64,000 nucleotides of DNA from Desulfosudis oleivorans (GTDB taxonomy: Bacteria > Desulfobacterota > Desulfobacteria > Desulfobacterales > SURF-7), in NCBI GenBank assembly GCA_020723325.1, contig DYJD01000012.1, forward strand, positions 86,286 to 150,285, written 5' to 3'. Made by a program: the position numbers and the translations under genes. The notes beneath the pieces were generated by a model, which worked only from the letters and a program-made list of their open reading frames with translations, had not been told where the DNA came from and made no database searches. Below are positions 55,072 through 64,000 of the stretch, one piece after another. Numbering within the stretch: the stretch's first letter is position 1; each line of letters opens with the position of its first letter.

Positions 55072-58000
55072 TCAACGGAAGTCACCCACCAGGGCAAAGG
55101 CCCCCCAATAGCCCGGATGCTGATAGCGGTTTTTAACATGCAAAATCCCCTGACGCAAGCTGTCGGCCTTGTTTTCCGTCACATAGTTGCGATAAAAGGA
55201 CTTGATTAAAACAGCGGTGGAGACATCGCTGACACGCCACAAACTGGCCACCACCGTATGGGTGCCTGCATAAAAAAAGGCGCGATTCAATCCGATGACA
55301 TCATCCCCCTGGGTTATTTTTCCCAGTCCGGTCTGACAAGCGCTCAGCACCACCATGTCCGCATTGATGGTAAGCCCGAATACTTCGACTGCTTCCAGAT
55401 TCCCGTCGCCTTCGCCGCCCTTGGTCAGTTTAACCGCGGAAAACAAAGGATTGACAGGGTCGAATTCCCCATGGGAAGCCAAATGAATCACGCCAAAGGA
55501 GGCGATGTTGTGCTTGACCCATTCCTCGGTGGCCCGTTCTTGGGTTAATACTGTGATGTCCGGGAAATTCCAGCGGATGGCCGCCACCTCGTGTTCGGCA
55601 AAGGGCAGGGCCAGGGCCGGATCACCCAGATCCGGATTGCCGATGGCCAGTACTTTCAAGTTCTTTTGGGTTGTCCGGCGCCCACGGGTGTATTGCCAGA
55701 CGCCGGCGCTGGGCAAATAGAATAGGGAAAAATCGTCGATAAGATATTTTTCACCGTTCCAAAGGGTTGCAAAGGACAAATAATGAACCGGTCCATGGGG
55801 TATGATCCCCAGATACTTGACGCCCTGGAGATGGGGGCGCGCCTTTTCCAGCAGCAGGGCAAACAGTCTGCGGGACTGGTCCTCAAGGGGCTCCAGGTTT
55901 TGAAGCAAGCGCCGGTATTCCAGGATGGATTGACCGAAAGCCGCGCGATCCATCGGAGTTCGGATCAAACGAATGGGAGCATCCTGATTTTTGGCGCCCA
56001 CCACCCAGCAGAGAATTTCTTTGGGCAGGATATAATAGGACAAAAAGGCCGTATCGGCTTCCATGCTTTGGGAAAAGGCTTCGGCTTGCAAGGGCACCAC
56101 GGAAATGAAATTGGCCAGTTCCGGATTTTCAGCCTGAATATCCAGCAGCACATTCTGAAATTCGAGTTTCAGGGCCGACAATTGCTGTTGATAGGCGGCT
56201 TTTTCCTCAGGCCGCCGGGATTGGGCCAGCAACTGCTCGGTTTCCTCCATGCGCAGGCGGATTTGGCGGTGGCGGTCATAAGCCGCCTGATCCACGGCCC
56301 GCTTGAGTGACAGGCGCTGATTGCCCAAGAGATCAATGAAACTTCTGGCCCGGGAGCGTTCCGCCACTTCAAATGCCGCCTCGGCCTTGCCCTGATCCAC
56401 CAGGATTTCCACCAGGGTTTCGTAAACCGACAGTTTGTTATCGATAAAGGCTTCTTTGAGCTGGTCGATGCGGATTTCAGCCCGCATACCCTCAATAACG
56501 TCCACGGCCGCTCTGAGATGGGTTTCGGCCGCAAGCCGGTCCTGGGGCAGGCAGAGCTTGGCTAATTCAAAAAGGCAGCGCCATTCAATCTCGCGAATGG
56601 ACATGGCGCGGGCCATTTCCAGGGCCTGCTGCATGGTTTCCCGGGCTTCGGCCAGCCTGCCCAGGGTTGCCTGGGTCTGGCCGAGTCCGAACAGGGCCTT
56701 GGTTTCGTTGATACGGTTGCCGATGGCATGGGATTCCTGCACAGCGGTCTCGAACAAAGGCAGGGCCTCGGCCGGCCGCCCCATTTGCAGCAGAGTCAGG
56801 GCCTTGTTGCGATGGTCATAGGCCATGGCCCAGCGGGATTTCAGCTTGGTGTCGATGGTAAGGGCCTCGTCAAAAACCCGCAGGGCCTCGTCGTAATGCT
56901 GCCTGTCCCGATGGATCAGGCCGATATTGTTCAGGGTCGAGGCGATTTCATCGGGCCGTTTGACTTTTTCACGGGCCATGGTCAAGGTTGCCTCCAGAAT
57001 ATCCATGGCCTTTTGATGATCCCCCAGGGTCCACCAGATCAAGCCGGCGGTGTTGGCGGCCATGATCTCCACCTGAGCCAGGCGGTTCTCCTGGGCCAGG
57101 GCTTGGGCCTTGCGCTGCAATTTAAAGGCTTCTTCATAACGGGCTTGAAACCAGGCATTGTTGGCTTGCTCAATGAGCACCTTGGCTTTCAAGTCCATCC
57201 GGGCCGGGATTTTATCCGCCCCGGAAAGGGCCTCAGCATAATGCCGGTCGGCTTCCTTGAAATTTCCCAGCAGGCGGTAGCAGCGGCCCATGTCCAGCAG
57301 GGCTTGAACCACATTGGCCGTGGCAGCCTCGCCGCCGCGTTCATAGATGTCGAGGGCCTTTTGATAAGCTTCAAGGGCCGAAGGGTAGCGGCTCAAACGC
57401 AGGTCGTTCAGCCGGCCGATATTGCGGTATTGGGCGGCCAGCAGATCCGCCTTGTTGGTCTTGCGGCTGAGTTCGGCCGCGTCCTGAAAGGCACTGAACG
57501 CCCGATCATAGTCAGTGGCGTTTTCCAGGACCACACCCAGGTCGGAGAGCGCCGCGGCCTGCTCCCCAGGCAGTTCCAGATTGGAAAAAATCTCCACCGC
57601 CTCCTGGAGCAGGGGGACGGCGGCCTCGTTTTGTTCCATGGCCGCCGCGATCAAGCCCAGGCGCAGCAAGGCTTCGCCGTGTTCCTTGGTATCGGGCTGC
57701 TCCGCGGCCACCAGGTCGGCCAGTTTTTGGGCAAACAGCCGCGCCTTTTCCATGTTTTTTGCCCGAAAGGCGCTTTCCCGGCCGTATTTGTACAGGGCCG
57801 CCCAATGGGGTTTGAATTTGGGATTTTCAACAGCGATCCAGACGGCATTTTGAAAAAATCCCAAGGCCTCGTCCCACCGGCCGGCTTCAAAGGCCTTGCG
57901 CCCTTTCTGAATGGCCTGGGTCAGATAGCCTTCGATGAAAACCGCGGCTTCTTCCGGCCCCATGCCCCCATCCCCCAGCAGGCTCCATTCAGGGCCGGAA

Positions 58001-61000
58001 CCCGCTTTGCTTTGTAGGATCTCCGCCGCCCTGGTTTTGGCAGCAAGGGCCGAAGCGCCGGGGTAGGCCTGGAGGAAGCTGTCAAGAAATTCGCCGTGAT
58101 CACCTTTTTGTTGTGGTGTCAGCATGGTGGGGCAGCCGTGGATGGACAACAAATGCCCCAGGATATAGCGGTCCTCAGCCCCGGCACCGGGCAGCAGGGC
58201 CAGGGAAAATCGCTCGGCAGACGGAAGCAGTTGTTGAAAAGGCCTGATGACGGCATCATCCGTTCGCAGGCTCAATTCCAATTCGCCCCGCTCCCCGCTA
58301 CGCGTGGGTACTTTTATACTCTGCCGAATGGGATCTAAAATCAACAAAGTATGGGCATCGGCTGTTTGCGGAAACGGCCAAGCGGTTGGATCACCGGAGT
58401 CCGGTAAGGGGCTGACCGTTTCAAAATCCTTGGGCAAATTCAATGGGGGGGGCAGGGCCAGCAGGGAACGCTTGAAGGGTTTGCGGTTGGCCCTGGAGCG
58501 CATGAAATGGGCGGCCGAAAGGGCGCCGGCTAAATTTTCCGGCAGCAATCCCGGGTTTTCAAAGGCCACTGTCAGGGCCGACTTTTGTGCTTCTGCCAGG
58601 GCGGCGCCCCGGGCCGCAGTCATGTCCGGGTGGACCAGGGCCCGGATGTCGGCGCTGGTGAGTTCAAAGGCGACCACGCCGTTTTTTGTCGGCCCGCTGG
58701 CCCACCCGCCTTCAGGGCTGCCCGCAAACCAGCGAATCAGCTTGGCCTGCCTGGGGATTTGGGCCATGACATCCATGGCTTCCAGCGGTTCCGGTCCCAA
58801 CAGGGTGAGGATGTCGGCCCCTTGATTTTCCGGGCGCTTAGCAGCGGCTTCTTGTCGCAAAGTCCGGTAGTCATCCAGCAGGCGCCTGTACTTGAGCAAA
58901 AGTGGTTGCGCCCCGTCCTTGTCCGTTGCGCGCACATATTCATCGGCGGTCGATTCCGCCTGGGCAGCCAGGCCCAGCAGCAGCAGCGCGGTTTCACGCT
59001 GGTCCCCCTCCGGCAGCCGGCCCAAGGCCTCCGGTAATTTCCCCCCCCCTTTCCCGATCTGGCCGGTCAAGAGCTTCTGCTCCTGTTCCAAGGCTTGGGC
59101 AAGGGCGGCGAGTTCCGCTTTGGGCGCCGCGGCCACATCCCGGCGCAGTTGGCGGATGCGCATCAGGCGGGGCTGAATATCGCTGAATAATTCCTTTTGG
59201 GCCCGGTCAAAGCTCCCCAACAAAAAGGCCGTACGCTGAAAACGTTCGTGCTCGGCAAGCTGTTCCGTTAGATTAAACGCCGCTTCGGTCCGGCCCTGGT
59301 TGATCAGATCCGGCACCAGGGGGGCAAAAAGGCCCAGGAGCTCGAACGGCTCGCAATGGGCGCGCAAGATCGTGATCTTTTCCAGAACCCCGAGGGCCTC
59401 GGTTAAATGCCCGAGCCTTGCCAGGGCGCGCCATTCGAGATCCGGCAGTAGGGCCTGTTCGGCAATGACCCGGGCCTCAGTCAGGTGTTGGGCGCAGGCT
59501 TCGGCCTCACCCAGCTCCCCGGCCGCGGCGGCCATGTTTAAATGCAGCACTGCCAGCAAATTGCCGGCATGCCGGTCGTTTTGCCAAGTATCCGCTGCAA
59601 GCCCCGTAATCCCGGCTTGGAAATGCATGGCGGCGCGCTGGAGCAGGCCCATTTTTTGAGCCGCGTTTTCCAGGGGGCCTGGGTCAGTTTGGGCCAGACG
59701 CAAATAACAGCCGCCCATGGCATTGTGATAATCGGCAGGGAAGGCACTGCCGCCCACGGCGGCAATGTCGGCCAGCAGATTCACGGCGGCCCGGTCCCTT
59801 ACGGCCAACCGTCTGATCCTTTCCGCTTTTTCCGATGCCGGCGGGCCCAGCCTGGTCAGGACCCAGCCCATGTTGGTCACATTGATGGCGCTGCTCACCG
59901 GATTGTTCATCTGTTCGCACAGTTTGGCCGAGGATTCAAAGGCATCAAAGGCCGCCGAATAATCCGTTTCCGCCGCGCCCAAAAGCCCGGCCCGGTGGTG
60001 CAGCAGGGCGACCCCGTAAACATCCTTTTCAGCCAAAGGTTTGCCCGGCGGATAAAGGGCCAGTTGGTGTTGCAAGTTTTCCCGGGCGCTTTTCAAGCGG
60101 CCTAGTTCCAAGTGGATCCGGGAAATGAAGGTCTCGGCCAATCTTTTTTCCTGATCAGCCGTAAAACCGCGACTGGCTTCACTGGCTTTGGTTTGGTCCA
60201 GGGCCAGTTCCACCTCCACCTGGATCAGACCGGCACGTTCCTTTTCCTGCGGGGGTACCACGCCATACTGCTCCGCAAGTTCAAGGGCTTCCTGAAAATG
60301 GGCCGCCGCTTTGAGTAGCATTTCCCGGCGCTCGATTCCCTGCAGATCTTGGGCCCGCATGTATTCGCAGTAGGCCGCCGCCCGCTTGTTGCGCGCCAGG
60401 TTTTGGGTCAAGCCGGCGCGCTTGTGCCAAGCAAAGGCCTGTTCAAACTGATCCGCCGCCTTTTCCCAGGCCCCCATTTCCTGATGGATCAGTCCCAGGC
60501 GATCGGTCAGTTCCGTGCGCATGCGGGCGTATCTGTCCGGAGCAGCCAGATCCTGCTCAACCTTTTTCAGGCGAAAACCCAGCATCTGTTCAACGGTTTC
60601 CGGGGGCAGCTCCGGATTGTTCCATTGTCTTGACAGGGCGAGCAATTGCGGCAACAGTTCTTTCTGGGCCGAAAGTTGGGCCCGCAATTTGTCTTTATAT
60701 TCAGGCCACCCGGGCTGGGCCGGCGAAACAACATCCTGGGCCAACCGGCCCAGGCCCAATTGGATATCGGTCTGCTCGGCCAAGAGGGGCTTGACTGTTT
60801 CCTTCAGGCCCTGGTCCGCAGCGGCCGGCACCAACAGATTGTCCATGCTCCAACGATGAACAGCCTCCAGGGACTGCAGCGCGGCCCGGGGATCAATGGC
60901 CCCATCGGTCAAGGCCAGGGCTTGGCTATAGGCGGCCAGGGCCGCCTTATTTTCACGATTCTGAAAGGCGCTTTCAGCCATCCTTTTGTGGAAAAGGATT

Positions 61001-63561
61001 TCCGTATCCAGATGGTCAAAGGCTGTTTTGCGCTCCAGGCGCAGCCGGTATTTATGAAAGGCCTGGCGATACTGCCCCAGCAGATAGTGAATGTTACCCA
61101 GGTTCAGCAACAAATGGGAACGGTTGTCCGGATTCACATTCTGATCATTCAAGTAGTAAGCTTTATAGTAGGAGGACAGGGCCGCCTCCAACAAGCCTTT
61201 TTGGCCGTACACGGTCTCCAGGGTTTCCAGGGTGAAACCAAGGGTTTGATGAAAATACTCCACCTGGCCGTTCAAGCGCACGGCTTTGACCAGCAAATCC
61301 CTGGCCCGGCCCATGGACGCCCCATCATCCTCATAGGTCAGGCATAAGGCCGTGCCGTAAACCGCCATGGGATCATCCGGATTGCGGTCCAGCCGTTTGC
61401 GGTAGGTTTCCAGCCGCTCCCCAAGCCGGTTCAGGGCCGCCGCGCATTTGATGTAGCCCCGGTGAGCCTCCACGATGCTGTCGTCAAAATCCATCAGCTC
61501 CTTGAAAACTTTTTGGGCCGCGGCCAGCTCGCCCAGCCGAAACAAAAACTCCCCAGAGGCGACGGACTTGCGGATATAGCCTTGCCGCGCCAGACGGCGG
61601 ATATGTTCTTCCGCCGGATTCAATTCAATGGTCTTGCCGTAAAGATCCAGGGCTTGCCGAAAACGCTCTTCGCGATACAGAATTTCCGCCAGGGCCAGCC
61701 GCGCGGCCCCAGTCTGGATCCCCGGCGCCGGAAACCGCCGGACAGCTTCGCCATAAAGCTCCTTGGCCCTTTCCCATTGATCATCTGCAAAATACAAGTC
61801 CCCCATGCGCGTCAAGGCCCCCAGGGTCAGAAGCGGGACCGCAGCTTGATTGTCTTCGGCCACCCGCCGCAGGGTCAATATTTTTTCCGTGATGTCGGCC
61901 CCGGCCATTTCCCCAAGGACCAGATCCAGGATTTTATCCACGGCGGTTTTGGCCCATTCTGGCTGGTCGGAATAGTCCCGGACCACGGCTGAATACAAAG
62001 GACGCGCGTTCTCCACCAAGCCGGACTGGCGGAGCATGTCCGCCTTTAATGTCAAGGCCTCGGCCCGCTCGCTCCGGGTTGCCCCCCTATTTTCCAACAC
62101 CTGATCCAACAAGCGCATGCCTTTCAGCAGTTCATCGGTCCCGACTCCGGCCGTGGATAGGATGCGGGCCGCACTGATGTTCAGCCGCGCCTTTACCGCC
62201 TCGACCTTGTTGCCGTTGATGCGGGATAGGTCTTCCAGGGCCGTTTTGGTCAGCCCCAGGCGTTCCTCGCCGTCGGCTGTTCCCGCAAGACTCATCTCGC
62301 AGCGGGTCATGACTGCGGCGATTTCCGCCAGGGCTGCGGCCGGCTGGAGTTCAGCGTAGTCTGTCCGCGTTCTGTCATAGGCCGCCAGGGCTTGTTCAGG
62401 ATAGGCAAGCTTCCGATACATGTCCCCCATATGATTCAGGGCCTGGGCGCAGCTGGCCCTGTCCTCCAAAAAATGTTGCAGAACCGCCTGGTAGGCCGGC
62501 AGGGAAAAGTGGGGCGTAAAGGCCGCGGCGGCGGAAATCCGATCCGCCAGGGACAGTTGTTCCCAGCCGCTGCCGGCCGGAAGGAACAGGCCGGTTTCCG
62601 GCAGGCGCCAGCAATTGACCACGCCGCTTCTGTCTGAAAGATAATAAAGATTGCCCCCGCCTGTGCGCACCTGCAGCACGGATTCGTTCAAAGGGGTCAT
62701 GGGACCAGGGGGCCTGTTTTCCGTGAACACCTGGATCACCCCACGGTCGCGGCTATCCACACGGTGGTCCTGGTTGGTATCCGTGTCCAAACGAATAAAA
62801 AACAAGCCGCGCCCCGCCATGGACCAGGTGGGCGAAAAATCCAGGGCCGGACCGCTGGTTACCTGGCTAACCCGTCCGCTTTGAAGCTCCAATACGAATA
62901 GATCACCGCCAGGATCATGGCGGTGGCTGACAAAACAGATTTTTTGCCCTTCCGGTGAAACCGCCGGAAAGGAAGCATCCCCGCCGGTGGGCAGACGCGT
63001 CAAATTGCCCGGGCCGGTGTCTTCCACCGGAAGGGCCACCAGGGTCCCCAGGGGAAATTGTTCTGAAATTTGATGGAAAAAAAGCGTTCGGCCGTCTGCT
63101 GAAAAACAAGGACCGTCATCCTCACTGTCCCGGTCGGTCAAGCGCCGGGGTTTGGCGCCTTCTCCTTCTATGTTCAGCAGGTAAATGTCGCCTTTCACGT
63201 CATGGGCATTGCCCCGATAGGCAATGAAGCGGCCATCCGGAGAAAAAGCCGGGGAGCTTTTCAGGGAGGGGTCATCGGTAAGGCGCCTGGGAAAGGTCAG
63301 GACAGCAGGATCGGCCGAGGTCATCCAGAGATCGTTGAAGCCTTCCCGTTCCACGGCATAAATGATGTTTTTTCCATCCAGGGAAACCGCCACGGCCGTC
63401 ACCGGATCACTCTCGGAAGTAATCTGGTCCGGCTGCCGGATGTGGCGGGACAAACTGTCTTCCGCGCCTTCCGCGGCCGGAGCCGGCCGGGGGGGCTGGA
63501 CACAAACAACCCACAGCCCTATCAGAACCAAGGTGATGTAATTTGATCTGCTCTGTTTCAT
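55072..63561 (-). CDS. Giant exported TolB-propeller/TPR/CHAT protease
   Basis: 2,829 residues, the largest gene here. The N-terminus (ITLVLIGLWVVCVQ) is a signal peptide. Residues ~45-330 have TolB/PD40 propeller units (SPAFSPDGRFIAYRG, GPCFSADGRTLFFH, SFPAVSPEGQKICFVS). Then ~2,100 residues of TPR and related helical repeats follow, in two series around a central non-repeat stretch (~1500-1860). The final ~300 residues are a CHAT caspase-like domain with the catalytic pair His2697 (IHLASHGEFD) and Cys2742 (VVLSACQTG), both intact. TPR-CHAT proteins are seen in regulated proteolysis and defence, but a signal peptide and propeller place this one outside the cytoplasm. The stop of the upstream YdbL-like gene is 13 bases away. 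Substrate and trigger are unknown. Confidence 0.9.
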   Translation of the reverse strand: MKQSRSNYITLVLIGLWVVCVQPPRPAPAAEGAEDSLSRHIRQPDQITSESDPVTAVAVSLDGKNIIYAVEREGFNDLWMTSADPAVLTFPRRLTDDPSLKSSPAFSPDGRFIAYRGNAHDVKGDIYLLNIEGEGAKPRRLTDRDSEDDGPCFSADGRTLFFHQISEQFPLGTLVALPVEDTGPGNLTRLPTGGDASFPAVSPEGQKICFVSHRHDPGGDLFVLELQSGRVSQVTSGPALDFSPTWSMAGRGLFFIRLDTDTNQDHRVDSRDRGVIQVFTENRPPGPMTPLNESVLQVRTGGGNLYYLSDRSGVVNCWRLPETGLFLPAGSGWEQLSLADRISAAAAFTPHFSLPAYQAVLQHFLEDRASCAQALNHMGDMYRKLAYPEQALAAYDRTRTDYAELQPAAALAEIAAVMTRCEMSLAGTADGEERLGLTKTALEDLSRINGNKVEAVKARLNISAARILSTAGVGTDELLKGMRLLDQVLENRGATRSERAEALTLKADMLRQSGLVENARPLYSAVVRDYSDQPEWAKTAVDKILDLVLGEMAGADITEKILTLRRVAEDNQAAVPLLTLGALTRMGDLYFADDQWERAKELYGEAVRRFPAPGIQTGAARLALAEILYREERFRQALDLYGKTIELNPAEEHIRRLARQGYIRKSVASGEFLFRLGELAAAQKVFKELMDFDDSIVEAHRGYIKCAAALNRLGERLETYRKRLDRNPDDPMAVYGTALCLTYEDDGASMGRARDLLVKAVRLNGQVEYFHQTLGFTLETLETVYGQKGLLEAALSSYYKAYYLNDQNVNPDNRSHLLLNLGNIHYLLGQYRQAFHKYRLRLERKTAFDHLDTEILFHKRMAESAFQNRENKAALAAYSQALALTDGAIDPRAALQSLEAVHRWSMDNLLVPAAADQGLKETVKPLLAEQTDIQLGLGRLAQDVVSPAQPGWPEYKDKLRAQLSAQKELLPQLLALSRQWNNPELPPETVEQMLGFRLKKVEQDLAAPDRYARMRTELTDRLGLIHQEMGAWEKAADQFEQAFAWHKRAGLTQNLARNKRAAAYCEYMRAQDLQGIERREMLLKAAAHFQEALELAEQYGVVPPQEKERAGLIQVEVELALDQTKASEASRGFTADQEKRLAETFISRIHLELGRLKSARENLQHQLALYPPGKPLAEKDVYGVALLHHRAGLLGAAETDYSAAFDAFESSAKLCEQMNNPVSSAINVTNMGWVLTRLGPPASEKAERIRRLAVRDRAAVNLLADIAAVGGSAFPADYHNAMGGCYLRLAQTDPGPLENAAQKMGLLQRAAMHFQAGITGLAADTWQNDRHAGNLLAVLHLNMAAAAGELGEAEACAQHLTEARVIAEQALLPDLEWRALARLGHLTEALGVLEKITILRAHCEPFELLGLFAPLVPDLINQGRTEAAFNLTEQLAEHERFQRTAFLLGSFDRAQKELFSDIQPRLMRIRQLRRDVAAAPKAELAALAQALEQEQKLLTGQIGKGGGKLPEALGRLPEGDQRETALLLLGLAAQAESTADEYVRATDKDGAQPLLLKYRRLLDDYRTLRQEAAAKRPENQGADILTLLGPEPLEAMDVMAQIPRQAKLIRWFAGSPEGGWASGPTKNGVVAFELTSADIRALVHPDMTAARGAALAEAQKSALTVAFENPGLLPENLAGALSAAHFMRSRANRKPFKRSLLALPPPLNLPKDFETVSPLPDSGDPTAWPFPQTADAHTLLILDPIRQSIKVPTRSGERGELELSLRTDDAVIRPFQQLLPSAERFSLALLPGAGAEDRYILGHLLSIHGCPTMLTPQQKGDHGEFLDSFLQAYPGASALAAKTRAAEILQSKAGSGPEWSLLGDGGMGPEEAAVFIEGYLTQAIQKGRKAFEAGRWDEALGFFQNAVWIAVENPKFKPHWAALYKYGRESAFRAKNMEKARLFAQKLADLVAAEQPDTKEHGEALLRLGLIAAAMEQNEAAVPLLQEAVEIFSNLELPGEQAAALSDLGVVLENATDYDRAFSAFQDAAELSRKTNKADLLAAQYRNIGRLNDLRLSRYPSALEAYQKALDIYERGGEAATANVVQALLDMGRCYRLLGNFKEADRHYAEALSGADKIPARMDLKAKVLIEQANNAWFQARYEEAFKLQRKAQALAQENRLAQVEIMAANTAGLIWWTLGDHQKAMDILEATLTMAREKVKRPDEIASTLNNIGLIHRDRQHYDEALRVFDEALTIDTKLKSRWAMAYDHRNKALTLLQMGRPAEALPLFETAVQESHAIGNRINETKALFGLGQTQATLGRLAEARETMQQALEMARAMSIREIEWRCLFELAKLCLPQDRLAAETHLRAAVDVIEGMRAEIRIDQLKEAFIDNKLSVYETLVEILVDQGKAEAAFEVAERSRARSFIDLLGNQRLSLKRAVDQAAYDRHRQIRLRMEETEQLLAQSRRPEEKAAYQQQLSALKLEFQNVLLDIQAENPELANFISVVPLQAEAFSQSMEADTAFLSYYILPKEILCWVVGAKNQDAPIRLIRTPMDRAAFGQSILEYRRLLQNLEPLEDQSRRLFALLLEKARPHLQGVKYLGIIPHGPVHYLSFATLWNGEKYLIDDFSLFYLPSAGVWQYTRGRRTTQKNLKVLAIGNPDLGDPALALPFAEHEVAAIRWNFPDITVLTQERATEEWVKHNIASFGVIHLASHGEFDPVNPLFSAVKLTKGGEGDGNLEAVEVFGLTINADMVVLSACQTGLGKITQGDDVIGLNRAFFYAGTHTVVASLWRVSDVSTAVLIKSFYRNYVTENKADSLRQGILHVKNRYQHPGYWGAFALVGDFR

Positions 63562-63574
63562 GGCTTGAGCCCCA

Positions 63575-64000
63575 TCAGTTTTTCAGCCCCCAGGAGCCGT
63601 CGGCGCGCTGGATCTTTTCCCCTGGTTTGGCGTTTTCCATGTTCAGTTTGGCAAAGATCGCCCGCACCTTGGGCAGATCTTCGGCCGTAAGGTTTTCATT
63701 CAGCTCGATCACCCGGGCCATGATGACTTCCCGGGCCTTGTTCACCTGATCAACCACGGCGGTGAATTCCGCCTGGGTGAAACGGGCGGCGAATGCTTGC
63801 AGTTCCTGGCCGAGGCCCTCTCTTTGCATGGCAAAGGGTTCCACCAGCCCCTGATTGTTTTCTCCGATCCACCCTAAGCGTTTGAAAACCTGCAGGTCAT
63901 CCGTGTGGAAATCCAGAATCTGCATGGCAGCGATGACATTCTGGTGTTCCCGGCTTTTTTGGGGTGGCCGGTTTATCTTGCCGGTGGCATCCACCCCCCG
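63575..64000 (-). CDS. YdbL-like DUF1318 protein, partial (N-terminus beyond window)
   Basis: The frame is open to the right edge; 141 codons are visible before the stop at 63575. RLGWIGENNQGLVEP and the closing NAKPGEKIQRADGSWGLK are the signature segments of DUF1318, the YdbL family. In enterobacteria YdbL works with YdbH and YnbE in an AsmA-like bridge that moves phospholipid to the outer membrane. A related role is possible if ydbH/ynbE-like genes lie to the right, which cannot be seen. It is the upstream neighbour of the giant CHAT gene on the same strand, only 13 bases apart. Confidence 0.75.
   Translation of the reverse strand, partial: RGVDATGKINRPPQKSREHQNVIAAMQILDFHTDDLQVFKRLGWIGENNQGLVEPFAMQREGLGQELQAFAARFTQAEFTAVVDQVNKAREVIMARVIELNENLTAEDLPKVRAIFAKLNMENAKPGEKIQRADGSWGLKN

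Noticed and set aside
55072-63561. CHAT protein as a CRISPR type III-E (Craspase) or other cytosolic defence protease
   Set aside because: No gRAMP, CRISPR array or defence genes are nearby, and the signal peptide places it outside the cytoplasm.

Overview
The window reads as bacterial chromosome from an anaerobic Gram-negative organism. The best guess is Desulfobacterota (Desulfobacterales-like); this rests on gene content and style, since there is no rRNA or marker gene that settles it. Supporting signs are a UbiA-type prenyltransferase beside a UbiX flavin prenyltransferase (as in futalosine-type menaquinone synthesis), an AmrS-type radical SAM enzyme, an iron-sulfur flavoprotein, many TPR and outer-membrane proteins, and surface proteins ending in a Gly-Gly-Cys-Phe-Ile tail. 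No phage structural gene, integrase, transposase, CRISPR array or rRNA was seen. One tRNA-Ala(GGC) is present.

Layout. 1-9.8 kb: the end of a repeat-rich surface protein; phosphomannomutase and mannose-6-phosphate isomerase (both ends of mannose activation); an RNB exoribonuclease; an M29 aminopeptidase; aquaporin Z; and a lipoprotein joining a VWA-like domain, Ca-binding TSP3 repeats and OmpA. 10-18.4 kb: a cell-surface locus made of a TPR plus beta-barrel outer-membrane protein, a FecR-domain protein and a 1,896-residue beta-helix protein with an internal 2.2 kb duplication and a CFI tail. 18.5-23.5 kb: iron-sulfur flavoprotein, a 1,014-residue zinc-ribbon/TPR protein, alanine dehydrogenase.

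23.5-30.2 kb: a TetR regulator diverges from a tight six-gene operon: SCP2-like protein, class III aminotransferase, both halves of a split transketolase, a second SCP2-like protein and a plant-type hydroxypyruvate reductase. I cannot match this set to a described pathway. It is the best candidate here for an undescribed metabolic system, probably acting on a lipid-like or acyl substrate with hydroxypyruvate or ketol chemistry. 30.2-36.4 kb: beta-helix and CBS proteins, methyltransferase, AmrS, prenyltransferase, UbiX, PilZ. 36.4-43.5 kb: chemoreceptor, orphan ABC-type binding protein, UPF0182 membrane protein.

43.6-49.3 kb is visibly more AT-rich. It carries two very small genes, a CI/LexA-like repressor, an FN3/LamG lipoprotein and a HEAT-repeat lipoprotein, and ends at the tRNA. 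49.7-51.8 kb: PpiD-like chaperone and a small zinc-ribbon membrane protein. From 51.9 kb to the right end everything is on the minus strand: PhoU-like protein, single-domain response regulator, small Cys-rich protein, M48 peptidase with SH3 partner, and a 2,829-residue exported TolB-propeller/TPR/CHAT protease encoded just after a YdbL-like (DUF1318) gene.

Two families of dispersed intergenic repeats run through the window: large GACCCCGATACC-type palindromes (about 0.76, 4.5 and 19.1 kb) and short REP hairpins (4.9, 18.4, 43.6 and 44.8 kb).
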